Under the pieces are notes generated by a model, which worked only from the letters and a program-made list of their open reading frames with translations, did no database searches and was not told the origin of the DNA. 59,417 nt of DNA, taken from assembly GCA_029226975.1 (NCBI GenBank), contig JAQXZB010000067.1, positions 1 through 59,417 on the forward strand, given 5' to 3'. A program made the translations under genes and the position numbers. Source of the stretch: Clostridiales bacterium. Lineage in GTDB: Bacteria > Bacillota > Clostridia > UBA1381. Of the stretch, positions 36,813-45,184 are shown one piece after another. The first letter of the stretch is position 1; every line of letters begins with the position of its first letter.

Positions 36813-37808
36813 TTATACAGGATGTATAAATTCGGCAATAATTGCGAAAAAAATCATGCTGATAATGATTATAACGCAGCGTATGAATATGCGTTCTCCC
36901 ATACGCCATGAAAACCTGTCCGCTATTTTGCGAAGCAAACCGTATATGTCCGCAGCGACAGCAATGGGAATAATCAAGCAGAATATACAGCCTAAGGCAA
37001 GATAGATATGATATGACAAGGTGCCTTCACCAAAGAACATTATCGCAATAAGGGCAAGTGAAAGCCCCAAAAAGCCGTACATAATGCTTCTGCGTGTTCT
37101 TGCAGGCTTTTCAATAGCGTTTTTTAACTCCGACGCTGAAGTGTAGCGATTATCCGGCTCCATTGCCATGCACTTTGCCGCAACCGCATTTACGCTCTCG
37201 GATACTTGTGAGCCCGAGGGCATTTTGCCGCTTATCATATAGCTCATTAAAACACCTACCGAATAAATATCCGAGCGTGCATCGGTTTGTCTGAAGCCGA
37301 ACTGCTCCGGTGCGGCAAAGCCGGCAGTACCCAGAATTTCGGTGTCGGAACTTTGACCTGGCTTAACGGTACGCGATATTCCGAAATCTATAAGATAGCA
37401 ATGCCCGTCCGCACCGATTATCACGTTGGACGCGGTTATATCGCGGTGGATTATGCCCATGCGGTGCAGTGCGCAAAGGGAGGTGCAAATCTCACATATA
37501 AGCCTGTCTGCTTCGGGTTTGCCGAACACGCCGTTGTTTTCTATATATTCCTTGACTGTCATGCCCTCTATATATTTATAAAGAACGTCATATCCTCTCT
37601 TGCCGGGAGTAACGGAAAAAATGTGTGCAATTCCGGGCAGCTGCAAACCTGCAAGAGTTTTGTAAACCCCGCTGTTTTCGGCGGGAACTGTTTTTCTTAT
37701 CATAAGAACGCCGTTATGTCTGCCGCGCACAAGGGATATATTATCCGAAAGCTGCGCAAGCTCGTCATATTCCGCATGTATATATTTTTCGGTAAAGCTG
37801 CTGTTCAT
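36813..37808 (-). CDS. Membrane-anchored Hanks-type Ser/Thr protein kinase
   Basis: 331 residues; ATG 37808 has AAGGAG upstream. The kinase domain spans about 15-240: beta-3 Lys in LMIRKTVP (near 38), catalytic loop HRDITASN (near 122; Thr where HRDxK has Lys), YLIDFGISR (near 139), GTAGFAAPEQF (near 162) and DIYSVGVLM (near 183). The usual Gly-rich loop is replaced by SLVRGRHNG. Three to four C-terminal membrane helices (about 240-330) anchor it, with no PASTA repeats or sizeable extracellular sensor, so input probably comes from a partner. Divergent from an HTH protein through overlapping promoters; the DUF5067-like lipoprotein and a membrane protein follow. Confidence 0.88.
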   Translation of the reverse strand: MNSSFTEKYIHAEYDELAQLSDNISLVRGRHNGVLMIRKTVPAENSGVYKTLAGLQLPGIAHIFSVTPGKRGYDVLYKYIEGMTVKEYIENNGVFGKPEADRLICEICTSLCALHRMGIIHRDITASNVIIGADGHCYLIDFGISRTVKPGQSSDTEILGTAGFAAPEQFGFRQTDARSDIYSVGVLMSYMISGKMPSGSQVSESVNAVAAKCMAMEPDNRYTSASELKNAIEKPARTRRSIMYGFLGLSLALIAIMFFGEGTLSYHIYLALGCIFCLIIPIAVAADIYGLLRKIADRFSWRMGERIFIRCVIIIISMIFFAIIAEFIHPV

Positions 37809-37836
37809 TGTATTCTCCTTGACGGTAATTTATGTA

Positions 37837-37865
37837 TTGACAATATTATACCACAGGTATATAAT
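37837..37865 (+). promoter_or_regulatory. Consensus promoter for the HTH gene
   Basis: TTGACA (37837-37842), 17-bp spacer, TATAAT (37860-37865), both exact. It overlaps the kinase promoter on the other strand. Confidence 0.8.
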
Positions 37866-37873
37866 ATAATCAA
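37845..37873 (-). promoter_or_regulatory. Promoter for the kinase gene
   Basis: Minus strand: TTGATT (37873-37868), 17-bp spacer, TATAAT (37850-37845). The two polymerases would compete for the same 37 bp. Confidence 0.7.
37847..37861. promoter_or_regulatory. 15-bp inverted repeat between the two overlapping promoters
   Basis: TATACC-ACA-GGTATA, arms of 6 bp, lying between the two opposed -10 boxes. A bound regulator would block both promoters. The adjacent HTH protein is the obvious candidate. Confidence 0.6.
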
Positions 37874-37893
37874 ATACTTTTTGGGGTGAGCCT

Positions 37894-38313
37894 ATGAAAA
37901 CAACTGATGAACTGCTTAAAATTTTAAATAAAACGAAAAATCTTGACGATTATATTGATGAAAATTTGCAAAGCTTTATTGATACGGATTTAAAAGCCTA
38001 TCTTGAAAAGCTGCTTGAGGAAAAGGACTTAAAAAAATCCGAGGTTATACAAAAAGCCAATTTATCACAAATTCACGCATATAAAATCTTTTCCGGAGAA
38101 CGGCGTCCGGGTCGGGATAAGCTGTTGTGTCTGTGCTTCGGTATGGGGCTTGGGCTAAAAGAAACCCAGCTTGCCCTAAGACTTGCGGATCATAATCCCC
38201 TTTATCCCAGACTTCGCCGGGACAGTGTGATTATTTTTGCCATAAATGAGGGTGCAAGCCTTATGGAATGTAATGAGGCTCTTTTTGATATGGGCGAAGA
38301 TATTCTTGAATAG
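37894..38313 (+). CDS. Helix-turn-helix (XRE-like) regulator paired with the kinase
   Basis: 139 residues; ATG 37894 with GGGGTGAG upstream. The central part (residues about 35-85: LEKLLEEKDLKKSEVIQKANLSQIHAYKIFSGERRPGRDKLL in outline) is a lambda-repressor-like HTH with a Gln/His/Tyr recognition helix. The flanks are an acidic N-terminus (LDDYIDENLQSF) and a conserved C-terminal segment (RLRRDSVIIFAINEGASLMECNEALFDMGEDIL in outline). I have the impression of similar proteins beside Ser/Thr kinases in other Clostridia. It probably regulates the locus through the 15-bp repeat and may be a kinase substrate; both points are inference. Confidence 0.82.
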   Translation: MKTTDELLKILNKTKNLDDYIDENLQSFIDTDLKAYLEKLLEEKDLKKSEVIQKANLSQIHAYKIFSGERRPGRDKLLCLCFGMGLGLKETQLALRLADHNPLYPRLRRDSVIIFAINEGASLMECNEALFDMGEDILE

Positions 38314-38341
38314 AAAATATATACAAAATTCAAAAAAACTC

Positions 38342-38370
38342 TTTAAAAATAACGGGAAATGGTGTATAAT
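38342..38370 (+). promoter_or_regulatory. Promoter for the PL11 lyase
   Basis: TTTAAA (38342-38347), 17-bp spacer, TATAAT (38365-38370). The weak -35 suggests regulated expression. Confidence 0.6.
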
Positions 38371-38382
38371 ACAAATATATGA

Positions 38383-38398
38383 ATATGTAAATACATAT
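38383..38398. promoter_or_regulatory. 16-bp palindrome just after the PL11 promoter
   Basis: ATATGTA-AA-TACATAT, 7-bp arms, at about +7 to +22 of the predicted transcript, a position typical of a repressor operator. The regulator is unknown. Confidence 0.5.
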
Positions 38399-38423
38399 CA
38401 TCAGGCATGGAGGAGTTGATTTT

Positions 38424-41246
38424 ATGAAAAATGTAAGCTTTGATTTCGGCAAGAAACCGGTAATGGACGGCTGCATAAAAATCGGTGAGAATACCTTGTA
38501 TTGCGAGGAGAGCGGGTATGGTCTTGCCGTTGCTGCTCAGGGAATTGAGCGCAGCTTGGGCGAAAAGGAAATATACCGGGATTTCCTGCTTATGCAGGAT
38601 AACAGCTTTAAGGTAAAGCTTGAAAACGGTAGCTATAAGGTAAGAGTTGCTACCGGTGACTATGATGATGAGGGAGATGTTACAACCTCATACACCGTAA
38701 ACGGACAAAGAGGCGGCGCGTGGGTGAATGACGGCTCGGTTATCGAAAAGGTGTATTACGTTGAGGTGACGGACGGAGCGCTGACGGTTGATTTTAGCTG
38801 CGGACGCTTGCAGAAGCACCCGGCATTAAACGGTATAGATATTGCTAAAAAGCGTGATATAAAAATGCCGGAGATAGCCGTAAAGGTTGTTGCAAAACGA
38901 GATACGCAAAATGTTAAGCTGACTTGGGAGAGGGTAGACGGCGTATGCGGCTACCATGTGGAAAGACTGAATAAAAAGAACGGAGAAACGGATTTAATTA
39001 CCGATGTGGTTTGGGAGGAATTTGAGGATAATGAGGTTGAGCTTTGCCGCAGCTATGAATATACGGTATGCGCAATTTATGCACAGCATTTCTTTTCGGA
39101 TGACAAAAAGACGGTAAGCGTACAAATCGTTGACGGAAAGAAGCTTGAGGGCGAGATAAATAACCTTGATGCAAAGGAAACCCCGAAATCGGTTACTCTG
39201 GTATGGGACGGTATCGACAAGGCTGTGTGGTACAATATATACCAAAAGTCTCCCTACGGAATATATAAATATATAGGAAAAACAGATGAGTGCTATTATA
39301 TAGACGATAAGGTTGTAACGAATGTGCCCTTTGTATACGCGGTAGAGGCGGTTACAACAAGCGGAATAACGAAACGCGCCGAGGTCACAGCAGACCTTGA
39401 AGCAAAGCCCAAAAAGCGCAGAATGGAAACTCTTTCCCGCGCTCCCGTAGCGATGCTGACGGAAAACGGAGTTTTTCTGTCATGGCGTATAAACGCGTAT
39501 GAGTATGCGAAAAATATTGATTTTATAATATACAGAAACGGTGAGCTTATAACCGAAGTACCCATAACCGATTCGACAAATTATCTTGATCCCGACGGCG
39601 GCGCGGAGGATGAGTATACAATAAAGGCGGTTATGAACGGAAAGGCGGAAAAGAAAGGGCATAAGGTAAGAGTTGTTACAACTCCGTATATACCCATTCC
39701 CCTGGATAAGCCGGCGGATATAACTCTTCCGGATGGAAAAACCTATTCATATACCGCAAACGATGCGGCTGTGGGGGATTTGGACGGTGACGGCGAATAT
39801 GAAATAGTTTTGCGCTGGGACGCCAACGGAAAGGATAATTCCCATAAGGGCTATACAGGTAACTGTATTCTTGACGCATATAAGCTTGACGGTACAAAGC
39901 TGTGGAGAATAGATTTGGGCGTAAATATACGCTCAGGCTCGCATTATACGCAGTTTATGGTATATGACTTCAACAATGACGGCAAAGCCGAAATGATATG
40001 CAAGACCGCCGACGGAACGGTTGACGGAGTGGGCAAGGTTATAGGCGATAAGGACGCGGATTACAGAAACAAGGACGGATTTATCCTTGAAGGCCCCGAA
40101 TATCTTACTGTATTTGCCGGTGATACGGGAGCGGCAATAGATACGGTGGAATATGACCCTCCGCGAGGAAACGTCAGAGAATGGGGCGATAGCTGGGGCA
40201 ACCGCGTAGACAGATTTTTGGCGTGTGTGGCGTACCTTGACGGAGAAAATCCGAGCGTGGTAATGTGCAGAGGCTATTATGACCACGGCTGTCCGACGGT
40301 TTTGGTGGCGTATGATTTGATAGACAATCACTTGATAAAACGCTGGAAATTCCTTGCAAACAGCCGTCAGAATATAGAATATACAAATCAAGGCAACCAT
40401 AACCTGGGTGTGGGCGATATAGACGGTGACGGACTGGACGAAATTGTGTACGGCGCAATGGCGGTTGACCATGACGGAAAGGGTATCTACTCCACAGGAC
40501 TGGGACACGGCGATTGCATGAACTTAGGAAATTTCACACCCAAGACACCTAATCTGGATTTCTTCCAGATACATGAGCATGAGGGCGCGGAATACGGCTT
40601 TGAGGTAAGAGACCCTGCAACGGGCGAGATAAAATGGGGAAAATATACCGGCAGAGATACAACAAGAGGCCTTTGCGCCAAGATCGACCCCCGATATGAG
40701 GGAAATCAATGCTGGGTAATGGATGACGGCATATACACAATGGAGGGCAAGCTTATACATGAAAGGGGTCCCGAATCGATAGATTTTGCAATCTGGTGGG
40801 ACGGAGACCTTATAAGGGAGCTTCTCGACCATGAGTTTAACGAAGAAACACAGACCGGTGCGCCGAAAATATACAAGTGGGATTATGAAAACAATAAGCT
40901 TGTGACAATATTAAACCCGTCGGGAGTTCTGTCCAATAACTGGAAGAAGGGGACTCCTTGTATTCAGGCAGATATTTTGGGCGACTGGAGAGAGGAAGCA
41001 ATCTGGCGTAATGAGGACGATACGGAGCTTCGTATATATACAACAACGGATGTTACCAAGCATAAGATTTATACCCTTATGCACGATCCCGTATATAGGC
41101 TGAGCGTTGCGTTTCAGAATACTGCGTATAATCAGTGCCCTCAGACCGGCTTTTACATCGGTCCGGATATGAAGGAAATACCCATACCGGATAATGATTA
41201 TGTAAACGGCGAGCCGCTGCCGGACTTTACCGAAAAAATAGAATAA
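38424..41246 (+). CDS. Rhamnogalacturonan lyase, polysaccharide lyase family 11, with N-terminal accessory domains
   Basis: 940 residues. ATG 38424 with GGAGG upstream. Order: an N-terminal beta domain (1-140; FDFGKKPVMDGCIKIG...SGYGLA) like those in rhamnogalacturonan acetylesterases, two to three fibronectin-III-like modules (about 150-410), then the PL11 eight-bladed propeller with calcium-loop repeats GDLDGDGEYEIV, DFNNDGKAEMIC, GDIDGDGLDEIV and ILGDWREEAIWR. The motif YDPPRGNVREWGDSWGNRVDRFLACVAYLD (in outline) matches YesW/YesX. The family cleaves rhamnogalacturonan I backbones by beta-elimination. No signal peptide is seen, so it appears cytoplasmic and would act on imported oligosaccharides. 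It stands alone, without transporters. Confidence 0.93.
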   Translation: MKNVSFDFGKKPVMDGCIKIGENTLYCEESGYGLAVAAQGIERSLGEKEIYRDFLLMQDNSFKVKLENGSYKVRVATGDYDDEGDVTTSYTVNGQRGGAWVNDGSVIEKVYYVEVTDGALTVDFSCGRLQKHPALNGIDIAKKRDIKMPEIAVKVVAKRDTQNVKLTWERVDGVCGYHVERLNKKNGETDLITDVVWEEFEDNEVELCRSYEYTVCAIYAQHFFSDDKKTVSVQIVDGKKLEGEINNLDAKETPKSVTLVWDGIDKAVWYNIYQKSPYGIYKYIGKTDECYYIDDKVVTNVPFVYAVEAVTTSGITKRAEVTADLEAKPKKRRMETLSRAPVAMLTENGVFLSWRINAYEYAKNIDFIIYRNGELITEVPITDSTNYLDPDGGAEDEYTIKAVMNGKAEKKGHKVRVVTTPYIPIPLDKPADITLPDGKTYSYTANDAAVGDLDGDGEYEIVLRWDANGKDNSHKGYTGNCILDAYKLDGTKLWRIDLGVNIRSGSHYTQFMVYDFNNDGKAEMICKTADGTVDGVGKVIGDKDADYRNKDGFILEGPEYLTVFAGDTGAAIDTVEYDPPRGNVREWGDSWGNRVDRFLACVAYLDGENPSVVMCRGYYDHGCPTVLVAYDLIDNHLIKRWKFLANSRQNIEYTNQGNHNLGVGDIDGDGLDEIVYGAMAVDHDGKGIYSTGLGHGDCMNLGNFTPKTPNLDFFQIHEHEGAEYGFEVRDPATGEIKWGKYTGRDTTRGLCAKIDPRYEGNQCWVMDDGIYTMEGKLIHERGPESIDFAIWWDGDLIRELLDHEFNEETQTGAPKIYKWDYENNKLVTILNPSGVLSNNWKKGTPCIQADILGDWREEAIWRNEDDTELRIYTTTDVTKHKIYTLMHDPVYRLSVAFQNTAYNQCPQTGFYIGPDMKEIPIPDNDYVNGEPLPDFTEKIE

Positions 41247-41254
41247 AAAGTGAC

Positions 41255-41303
41255 AAAAAAACTCTTGAATCAATCCAAAAAGGCTTGATTTCAAGAGTTT
41301 TTT
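41255..41303. terminator. Bidirectional terminator between PL11 and kdpE
   Basis: A7 then CTCTTGAATCAA (41255-41273), a loop, TTGATTTCAAGAG then T6 (41285-41303); stem of about 12 bp with one bulge. A and T runs at both ends serve both strands. Confidence 0.9.
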
Positions 41304-41305
41304 AG

Positions 41306-42004
41306 TTACTCTACGCGAACCATTCTGTAGCCGACACCTATGTGAGTTTGGATATACTGGGGTGAGTTGGGCTTTGTCTCAAGCTTTTTTCTCAGCGTTG
41401 CCATAAATACGCGCAGGGAAGCTACATTGTTATCCCAATTGCTGCCCCAGATTTTTTGAGTTATATATGTGTGGGTAAGCACCTTTCCAACATTTTTTGA
41501 CAGCAGACACAGCAGCTTGTATTCTATGGGTGTCAGGTGCAGTTCCGTATCTCCTAAGTATGCGCGTCCGGCAGCATAATCAATACGCAGACTGCCGTTT
41601 GTAAATACTGAATTGGACATGACGTTATTTTGCATAAAGGCAATACGCCTTTGAGTAACCCTAAGCCTCGCCAAAAGCTCCTCTACCGAGAAAGGCTTTG
41701 TCAGATAATCATCCGCGCCCGCGTCAAGTGCTTCTATTTTGTCGCTGTCCTCGCTTCTGGCGCTTATTACAATAATCGGGGTGTTAGACCATGTACGGAT
41801 TTTTTGTATAACCTCCACGCCGTCCAAGTCCGGAAGCCCCAAATCCAGAAGAATAATATCGGGATTGTATGAGGACGCTTCCATAATAGCCTCCTGTCCG
41901 TTTGCGGCGGTCAGGTAATTATAGTTATGCGTTCTTAATGTTGTTGTAATCAGGTTTCGGACCGGTGTATCATCCTCAACTACCAAAATCAATATTTTAT
42001 TCAT
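41306..42004 (-). CDS. kdpE: KdpE-like response regulator (OmpR family)
   Basis: 232 residues from ATG 42004, set by GAGGAGG (about 42011-42017); the start overlaps the kdpD stop by 8 bp. Receiver domain: VVEDD (acidic pocket), phospho-acceptor Asp in IILLDLGLPDLDG (near 53), ARSEDSDKI and the Lys of LTKPFS (near 104). The winged-helix domain (about 130-230) ends LETKPNSPQYIQTHIGVGYRMVRVE (outline), as in KdpE. It is the output partner of the KdpD kinase. The neighbouring transport genes are KtrAB/Trk-like rather than KdpFABC. Tandem repeats upstream of ktrB are plausible binding sites. Confidence 0.92.
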   Translation of the reverse strand: MNKILILVVEDDTPVRNLITTTLRTHNYNYLTAANGQEAIMEASSYNPDIILLDLGLPDLDGVEVIQKIRTWSNTPIIVISARSEDSDKIEALDAGADDYLTKPFSVEELLARLRVTQRRIAFMQNNVMSNSVFTNGSLRIDYAAGRAYLGDTELHLTPIEYKLLCLLSKNVGKVLTHTYITQKIWGSNWDNNVASLRVFMATLRKKLETKPNSPQYIQTHIGVGYRMVRVE

Positions 42005-44636
42005 ATAAGGTAACCTCCTCTGCCGGCAGTGTAAACGTAAATACGGCTCCATGGGGCATATTGTCCGAAATACAAAGCTTTCCGCCATGGGCTTCTATAA
42101 TAGATTTGCAAAGATACAAGCCCAAGCCTAAGCTTCTGTGGCTGTCGGCTATTTTATTTTCGCCGCAAAAAAACATATCAAATATGTACGGCTTTATGTT
42201 ATCATTAATTCCTAAGCCGTTATCAGAAACGGAAACAATAATTTCATCGTTCTTCTTTTTTGCTGATATTTCTATAGCGGAATTTTTCGGTGTGTATTTT
42301 ATAGCATTATCTACAAGATTGATAATAACCTGAACAATCAGCTTTGAATCCATTTTGGCAAGCAGAAGCTCATTTTCGCTTTTGACGGTTATGTTATGCT
42401 CGTTGCTTTTTCGGTTAATATGCTTTAGAGCTTCGGCAATAACCTCATCCATAAGCTCCGCCGACATATGGATATTCATTTTTCCCTCCTCAAGCTTTGT
42501 TACGGCAAGCAGATTTTCCACAAGGTTGATAAGCCACATGGAATCATCGTAAATATCCGTATACAGCATATGCCGCGTTTTCTCGTCAAAGCTGTCGGCG
42601 TTTGCCGTAAGATTTGAGGCATTTCCCAAAATAGAGGTAAGCGGTGTGCGCAGGTCATGGGAAATGGCTCTTAGCAAATTTGCCCGAAGCTGCTCGTTTT
42701 TTGCCAAAATTTCAACGTTTTTCTTTTCGGTTATATTATGCTCGTTTTCCAAAGCAAGCGCACATTCTCCTAAAATGGAAAGAACAATGCCGTTTTCAAA
42801 GTTGTCAAGGGGCGAATTATTTATCTCTATGCCTATTACTCCGTAAATGCGGTTATTTATCCGTATTGCAAGATACAGACACTGTGCACTGCCCAATGTA
42901 TCGGTCGTGGCTCCGGCGTGTTTGTTGTTTTTTAATACCCAGTCTGCAACCGCCGCTTCATGCTCACAGATAAGATACGAAAGGTCGCCCTGTTCCGGTG
43001 ATGCCGGATAAATATGCGGCTCTGATAAAGCGCCGTTTTGGGCTGGGTATATTACAATGTTCTTTTCCAAAAGCTTTATAAGCTGTTCGGCGGTTATGTC
43101 CAAAGCCTCCTGCTTTTCCGAAGCTTGGCTTAAAAGCTGGTTTGTGTCAAGAAGGACGCGAGTTCTGTATGCTGCCCGCACCGATTGCTTGGCGTTGTTT
43201 TTAAGCCTTGCGGCAAGCGTTCCGGTAATCAAGGCCGCTATAAACATAACCGGAAAGGTTACAATATAGTCCTTGTCATAAGCAAGGAGTGTAAGCCTTG
43301 GCTCGGTAAACAAAAAGTTAAAAATTATGACGCTTGCGATTGACGATACCAAGCTGTATACTTTGTGCCGCGTTATGGTTGAAATAATCAGTACGCTCAG
43401 AATATATACCATTATTATGTTTGATTCGCTAAATCCAAGCCACTGAAAAAGCATTCCTAAGCATGTTGCGGTAATAAGAAGAGCTATGCTCTTTAATATA
43501 TCGCGGGCAGAAAATATAACGCTGCTTTTTCTTGCCTTTTTTATCCGCGACAGCGGTGCGGCAGTATCGGGGATTATATGGATATCGACATTGGGCGCGT
43601 ATTCGATAAGCTGCTCCGTAAGCGGGGGCTTTACCCTGAATTTTCTGCCGGGTATTTCGCTTCTGCCCATAACGATTTTGGAAACTCCCGAAAGTCTGGC
43701 AAATTCGGAAATCTGATAGGCTATATCCTCGCCGTATACCGTTTCGATTTTTGCGCCCAGCTGCTGTGCAAGACGAATATTTGAACGCAGTCTGTTTTTG
43801 TTTTCACTGTCCATGGACTGGAAATCCGGCGTTTCAACAAAAAGTGCCGTAAACATCCCCCTAAAAGCGGAAGCCATTCTTGCCGCTGTTCGTATAATCT
43901 TGGCGTTGGAGGGTGAGGGGGACAGGCATACGAGAATATGCTCATCGGTGTGATAGCTGCTGTTGTTTTTAAGCCTTGCGTCATCTAAGCGCAAATTCAT
44001 TCTGTCCGCACAGCGGCGCAGCGCAATTTCTCTTAGGGCGGTCAGATTATCTACTGCCTGCTCCTTTTTGTAAATATCCCCGTCTTTTAGCCTTTCAATT
44101 AAGTCCTGAGGCTCAATATCCACAAGCTCAACCTGATCTGCACCGTCAAAAACCGAATCGGGTATTCTCTCGCGCACCATTATTCCGGTAATGGCACAGA
44201 CATCATCGTTAAGGCTCTCGATATGCTGCACATTTACCGTAGTATAAACGTCAATGCCGCTTTTTAAAAGTTCCTCAACGTCCTGATACCTTTTTGCGTG
44301 TCTGCATCCGGGAGCATTTGTATGAGCAAGCTCATCAACAATGACAAGCTGCGGTTTTCTCGCAATTGCCGCGTTTAAGTCAAATTCCTCAAGCGTAATT
44401 CCGTTATAATCTATATTAAGTCTTTGAAGCTGTTCAAGCCCATCGGCAAGAGCTTTTGTCTGCGCTCTGTCATGGGTATCAACATATCCGAGAACAACGT
44501 CAATTCCCTGTTCCTTTGCCCTAAGTGCAGCTTTTAGCATGGCATAGGTCTTTCCTACGCCTGCGGCATAGCCAAAGAAAATCTTAAGTCGTCCTCTGTT
44601 CTCGGCCTCATGGGGATTTTGACGTGACATATCCAT
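41997..44636 (-). CDS. kdpD: KdpD-like potassium/turgor sensor histidine kinase
   Basis: 879 residues from ATG 44636 (GGAG upstream). Order: KdpD N-terminal domain with Walker A GYAAGVGKTYAML (near residue 22) and DELAHTNAPG (near 108); a universal-stress-protein-like domain (HILVCLSPSPSNAKII, near 235); four membrane helices (DUF4118, about 375-475); a GAF-like region (about 500-620); HisKA with the phosphorylated His in AISHDLRTPLTSILGN (near 655); and HATPase motifs NLVDNAIKYTPK and SDNGLGI. This is the full KdpD plan, which senses K+ limitation and, through the N-terminal domain, possibly c-di-AMP. It lies downstream of ktrB, ktrA and a small anchored protein on the same strand. Confidence 0.94.
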   Translation of the reverse strand: MDMSRQNPHEAENRGRLKIFFGYAAGVGKTYAMLKAALRAKEQGIDVVLGYVDTHDRAQTKALADGLEQLQRLNIDYNGITLEEFDLNAAIARKPQLVIVDELAHTNAPGCRHAKRYQDVEELLKSGIDVYTTVNVQHIESLNDDVCAITGIMVRERIPDSVFDGADQVELVDIEPQDLIERLKDGDIYKKEQAVDNLTALREIALRRCADRMNLRLDDARLKNNSSYHTDEHILVCLSPSPSNAKIIRTAARMASAFRGMFTALFVETPDFQSMDSENKNRLRSNIRLAQQLGAKIETVYGEDIAYQISEFARLSGVSKIVMGRSEIPGRKFRVKPPLTEQLIEYAPNVDIHIIPDTAAPLSRIKKARKSSVIFSARDILKSIALLITATCLGMLFQWLGFSESNIIMVYILSVLIISTITRHKVYSLVSSIASVIIFNFLFTEPRLTLLAYDKDYIVTFPVMFIAALITGTLAARLKNNAKQSVRAAYRTRVLLDTNQLLSQASEKQEALDITAEQLIKLLEKNIVIYPAQNGALSEPHIYPASPEQGDLSYLICEHEAAVADWVLKNNKHAGATTDTLGSAQCLYLAIRINNRIYGVIGIEINNSPLDNFENGIVLSILGECALALENEHNITEKKNVEILAKNEQLRANLLRAISHDLRTPLTSILGNASNLTANADSFDEKTRHMLYTDIYDDSMWLINLVENLLAVTKLEEGKMNIHMSAELMDEVIAEALKHINRKSNEHNITVKSENELLLAKMDSKLIVQVIINLVDNAIKYTPKNSAIEISAKKKNDEIIVSVSDNGLGINDNIKPYIFDMFFCGENKIADSHRSLGLGLYLCKSIIEAHGGKLCISDNMPHGAVFTFTLPAEEVTLYE

Positions 44637-44686
44637 TTTATCATCTCCGTTTTGTCTTATGATAATATTGTAACACAAACAGGCAC

Positions 44687-45169
44687 TTAAATCAAACTGT
44701 TTTGAAGATATTCTATTACCATGCCGCAATTTTTTGATATATGATTTTTATCCCATATTATTATCAGACTGCCGCTGTCTTTAATAAGACTTACCGGCAG
44801 ACTGTCATACATAATAGGGGACAGCTTGTATTTGGCGTGTATGCTTCCATATTTAGGCTCAATGCCGCCCGCGGAAAATACCAAAGCCATGTCTATATCA
44901 TGTCTGTCAAGCGCGTTGATTATATTTTCATGGCAATCGGTCTTTAAATAAAACTCAGCATCCTTGCTGTTTTTTGAAAGCTTTTCCAAGGCGGGGGCGA
45001 GTACGGCGAGCATAATCGGGTTTTCCGCCGCTATTGTGACGGAATTTGCCGGAGTTTTTTCGCTTATAAGTCTTTTGTTTCTTGTAAGAAAACCGTCAAG
45101 ACGACCGACTGCAAAAAACATAACAGCCGCCGCAGTGACAGTAGCTATAATTAAAAGTAAATCTTTCAT
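44687..45169 (-). CDS. Small membrane-anchored protein with substrate-binding-like domain
   Basis: 160 residues. One N-terminal membrane helix (residues 3-24) is followed by a soluble domain that begins VTIAAENPIMLAVLAPALEKL and continues EFYLKTDCHENIINALDRHDIDMALVF (outline). This pattern (helix entry, polar strand, then DIDMALVF) resembles the LysR or type 2 periplasmic-binding fold, but the domain is much shorter than a full two-lobe protein. It sits between ktrA (15 bp) and kdpD (50 bp), so it may sense or modulate K+ signalling. I know no named family for it. It occupies the place where Kdp loci often carry kdpC, but it does not look like KdpC. Confidence 0.7.
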   Translation of the reverse strand: MKDLLLIIATVTAAAVMFFAVGRLDGFLTRNKRLISEKTPANSVTIAAENPIMLAVLAPALEKLSKNSKDAEFYLKTDCHENIINALDRHDIDMALVFSAGGIEPKYGSIHAKYKLSPIMYDSLPVSLIKDSGSLIIIWDKNHISKNCGMVIEYLQNSLI

Positions 45170-45184
45170 TTCATACAGCTCCTG

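Noticed and set aside
37287-37889. 200-codon open frame on the + strand opposite the kinase
   Set aside because: Shadow of the kinase gene: no family features, no ribosome site, and its end overlaps the real divergent promoters.
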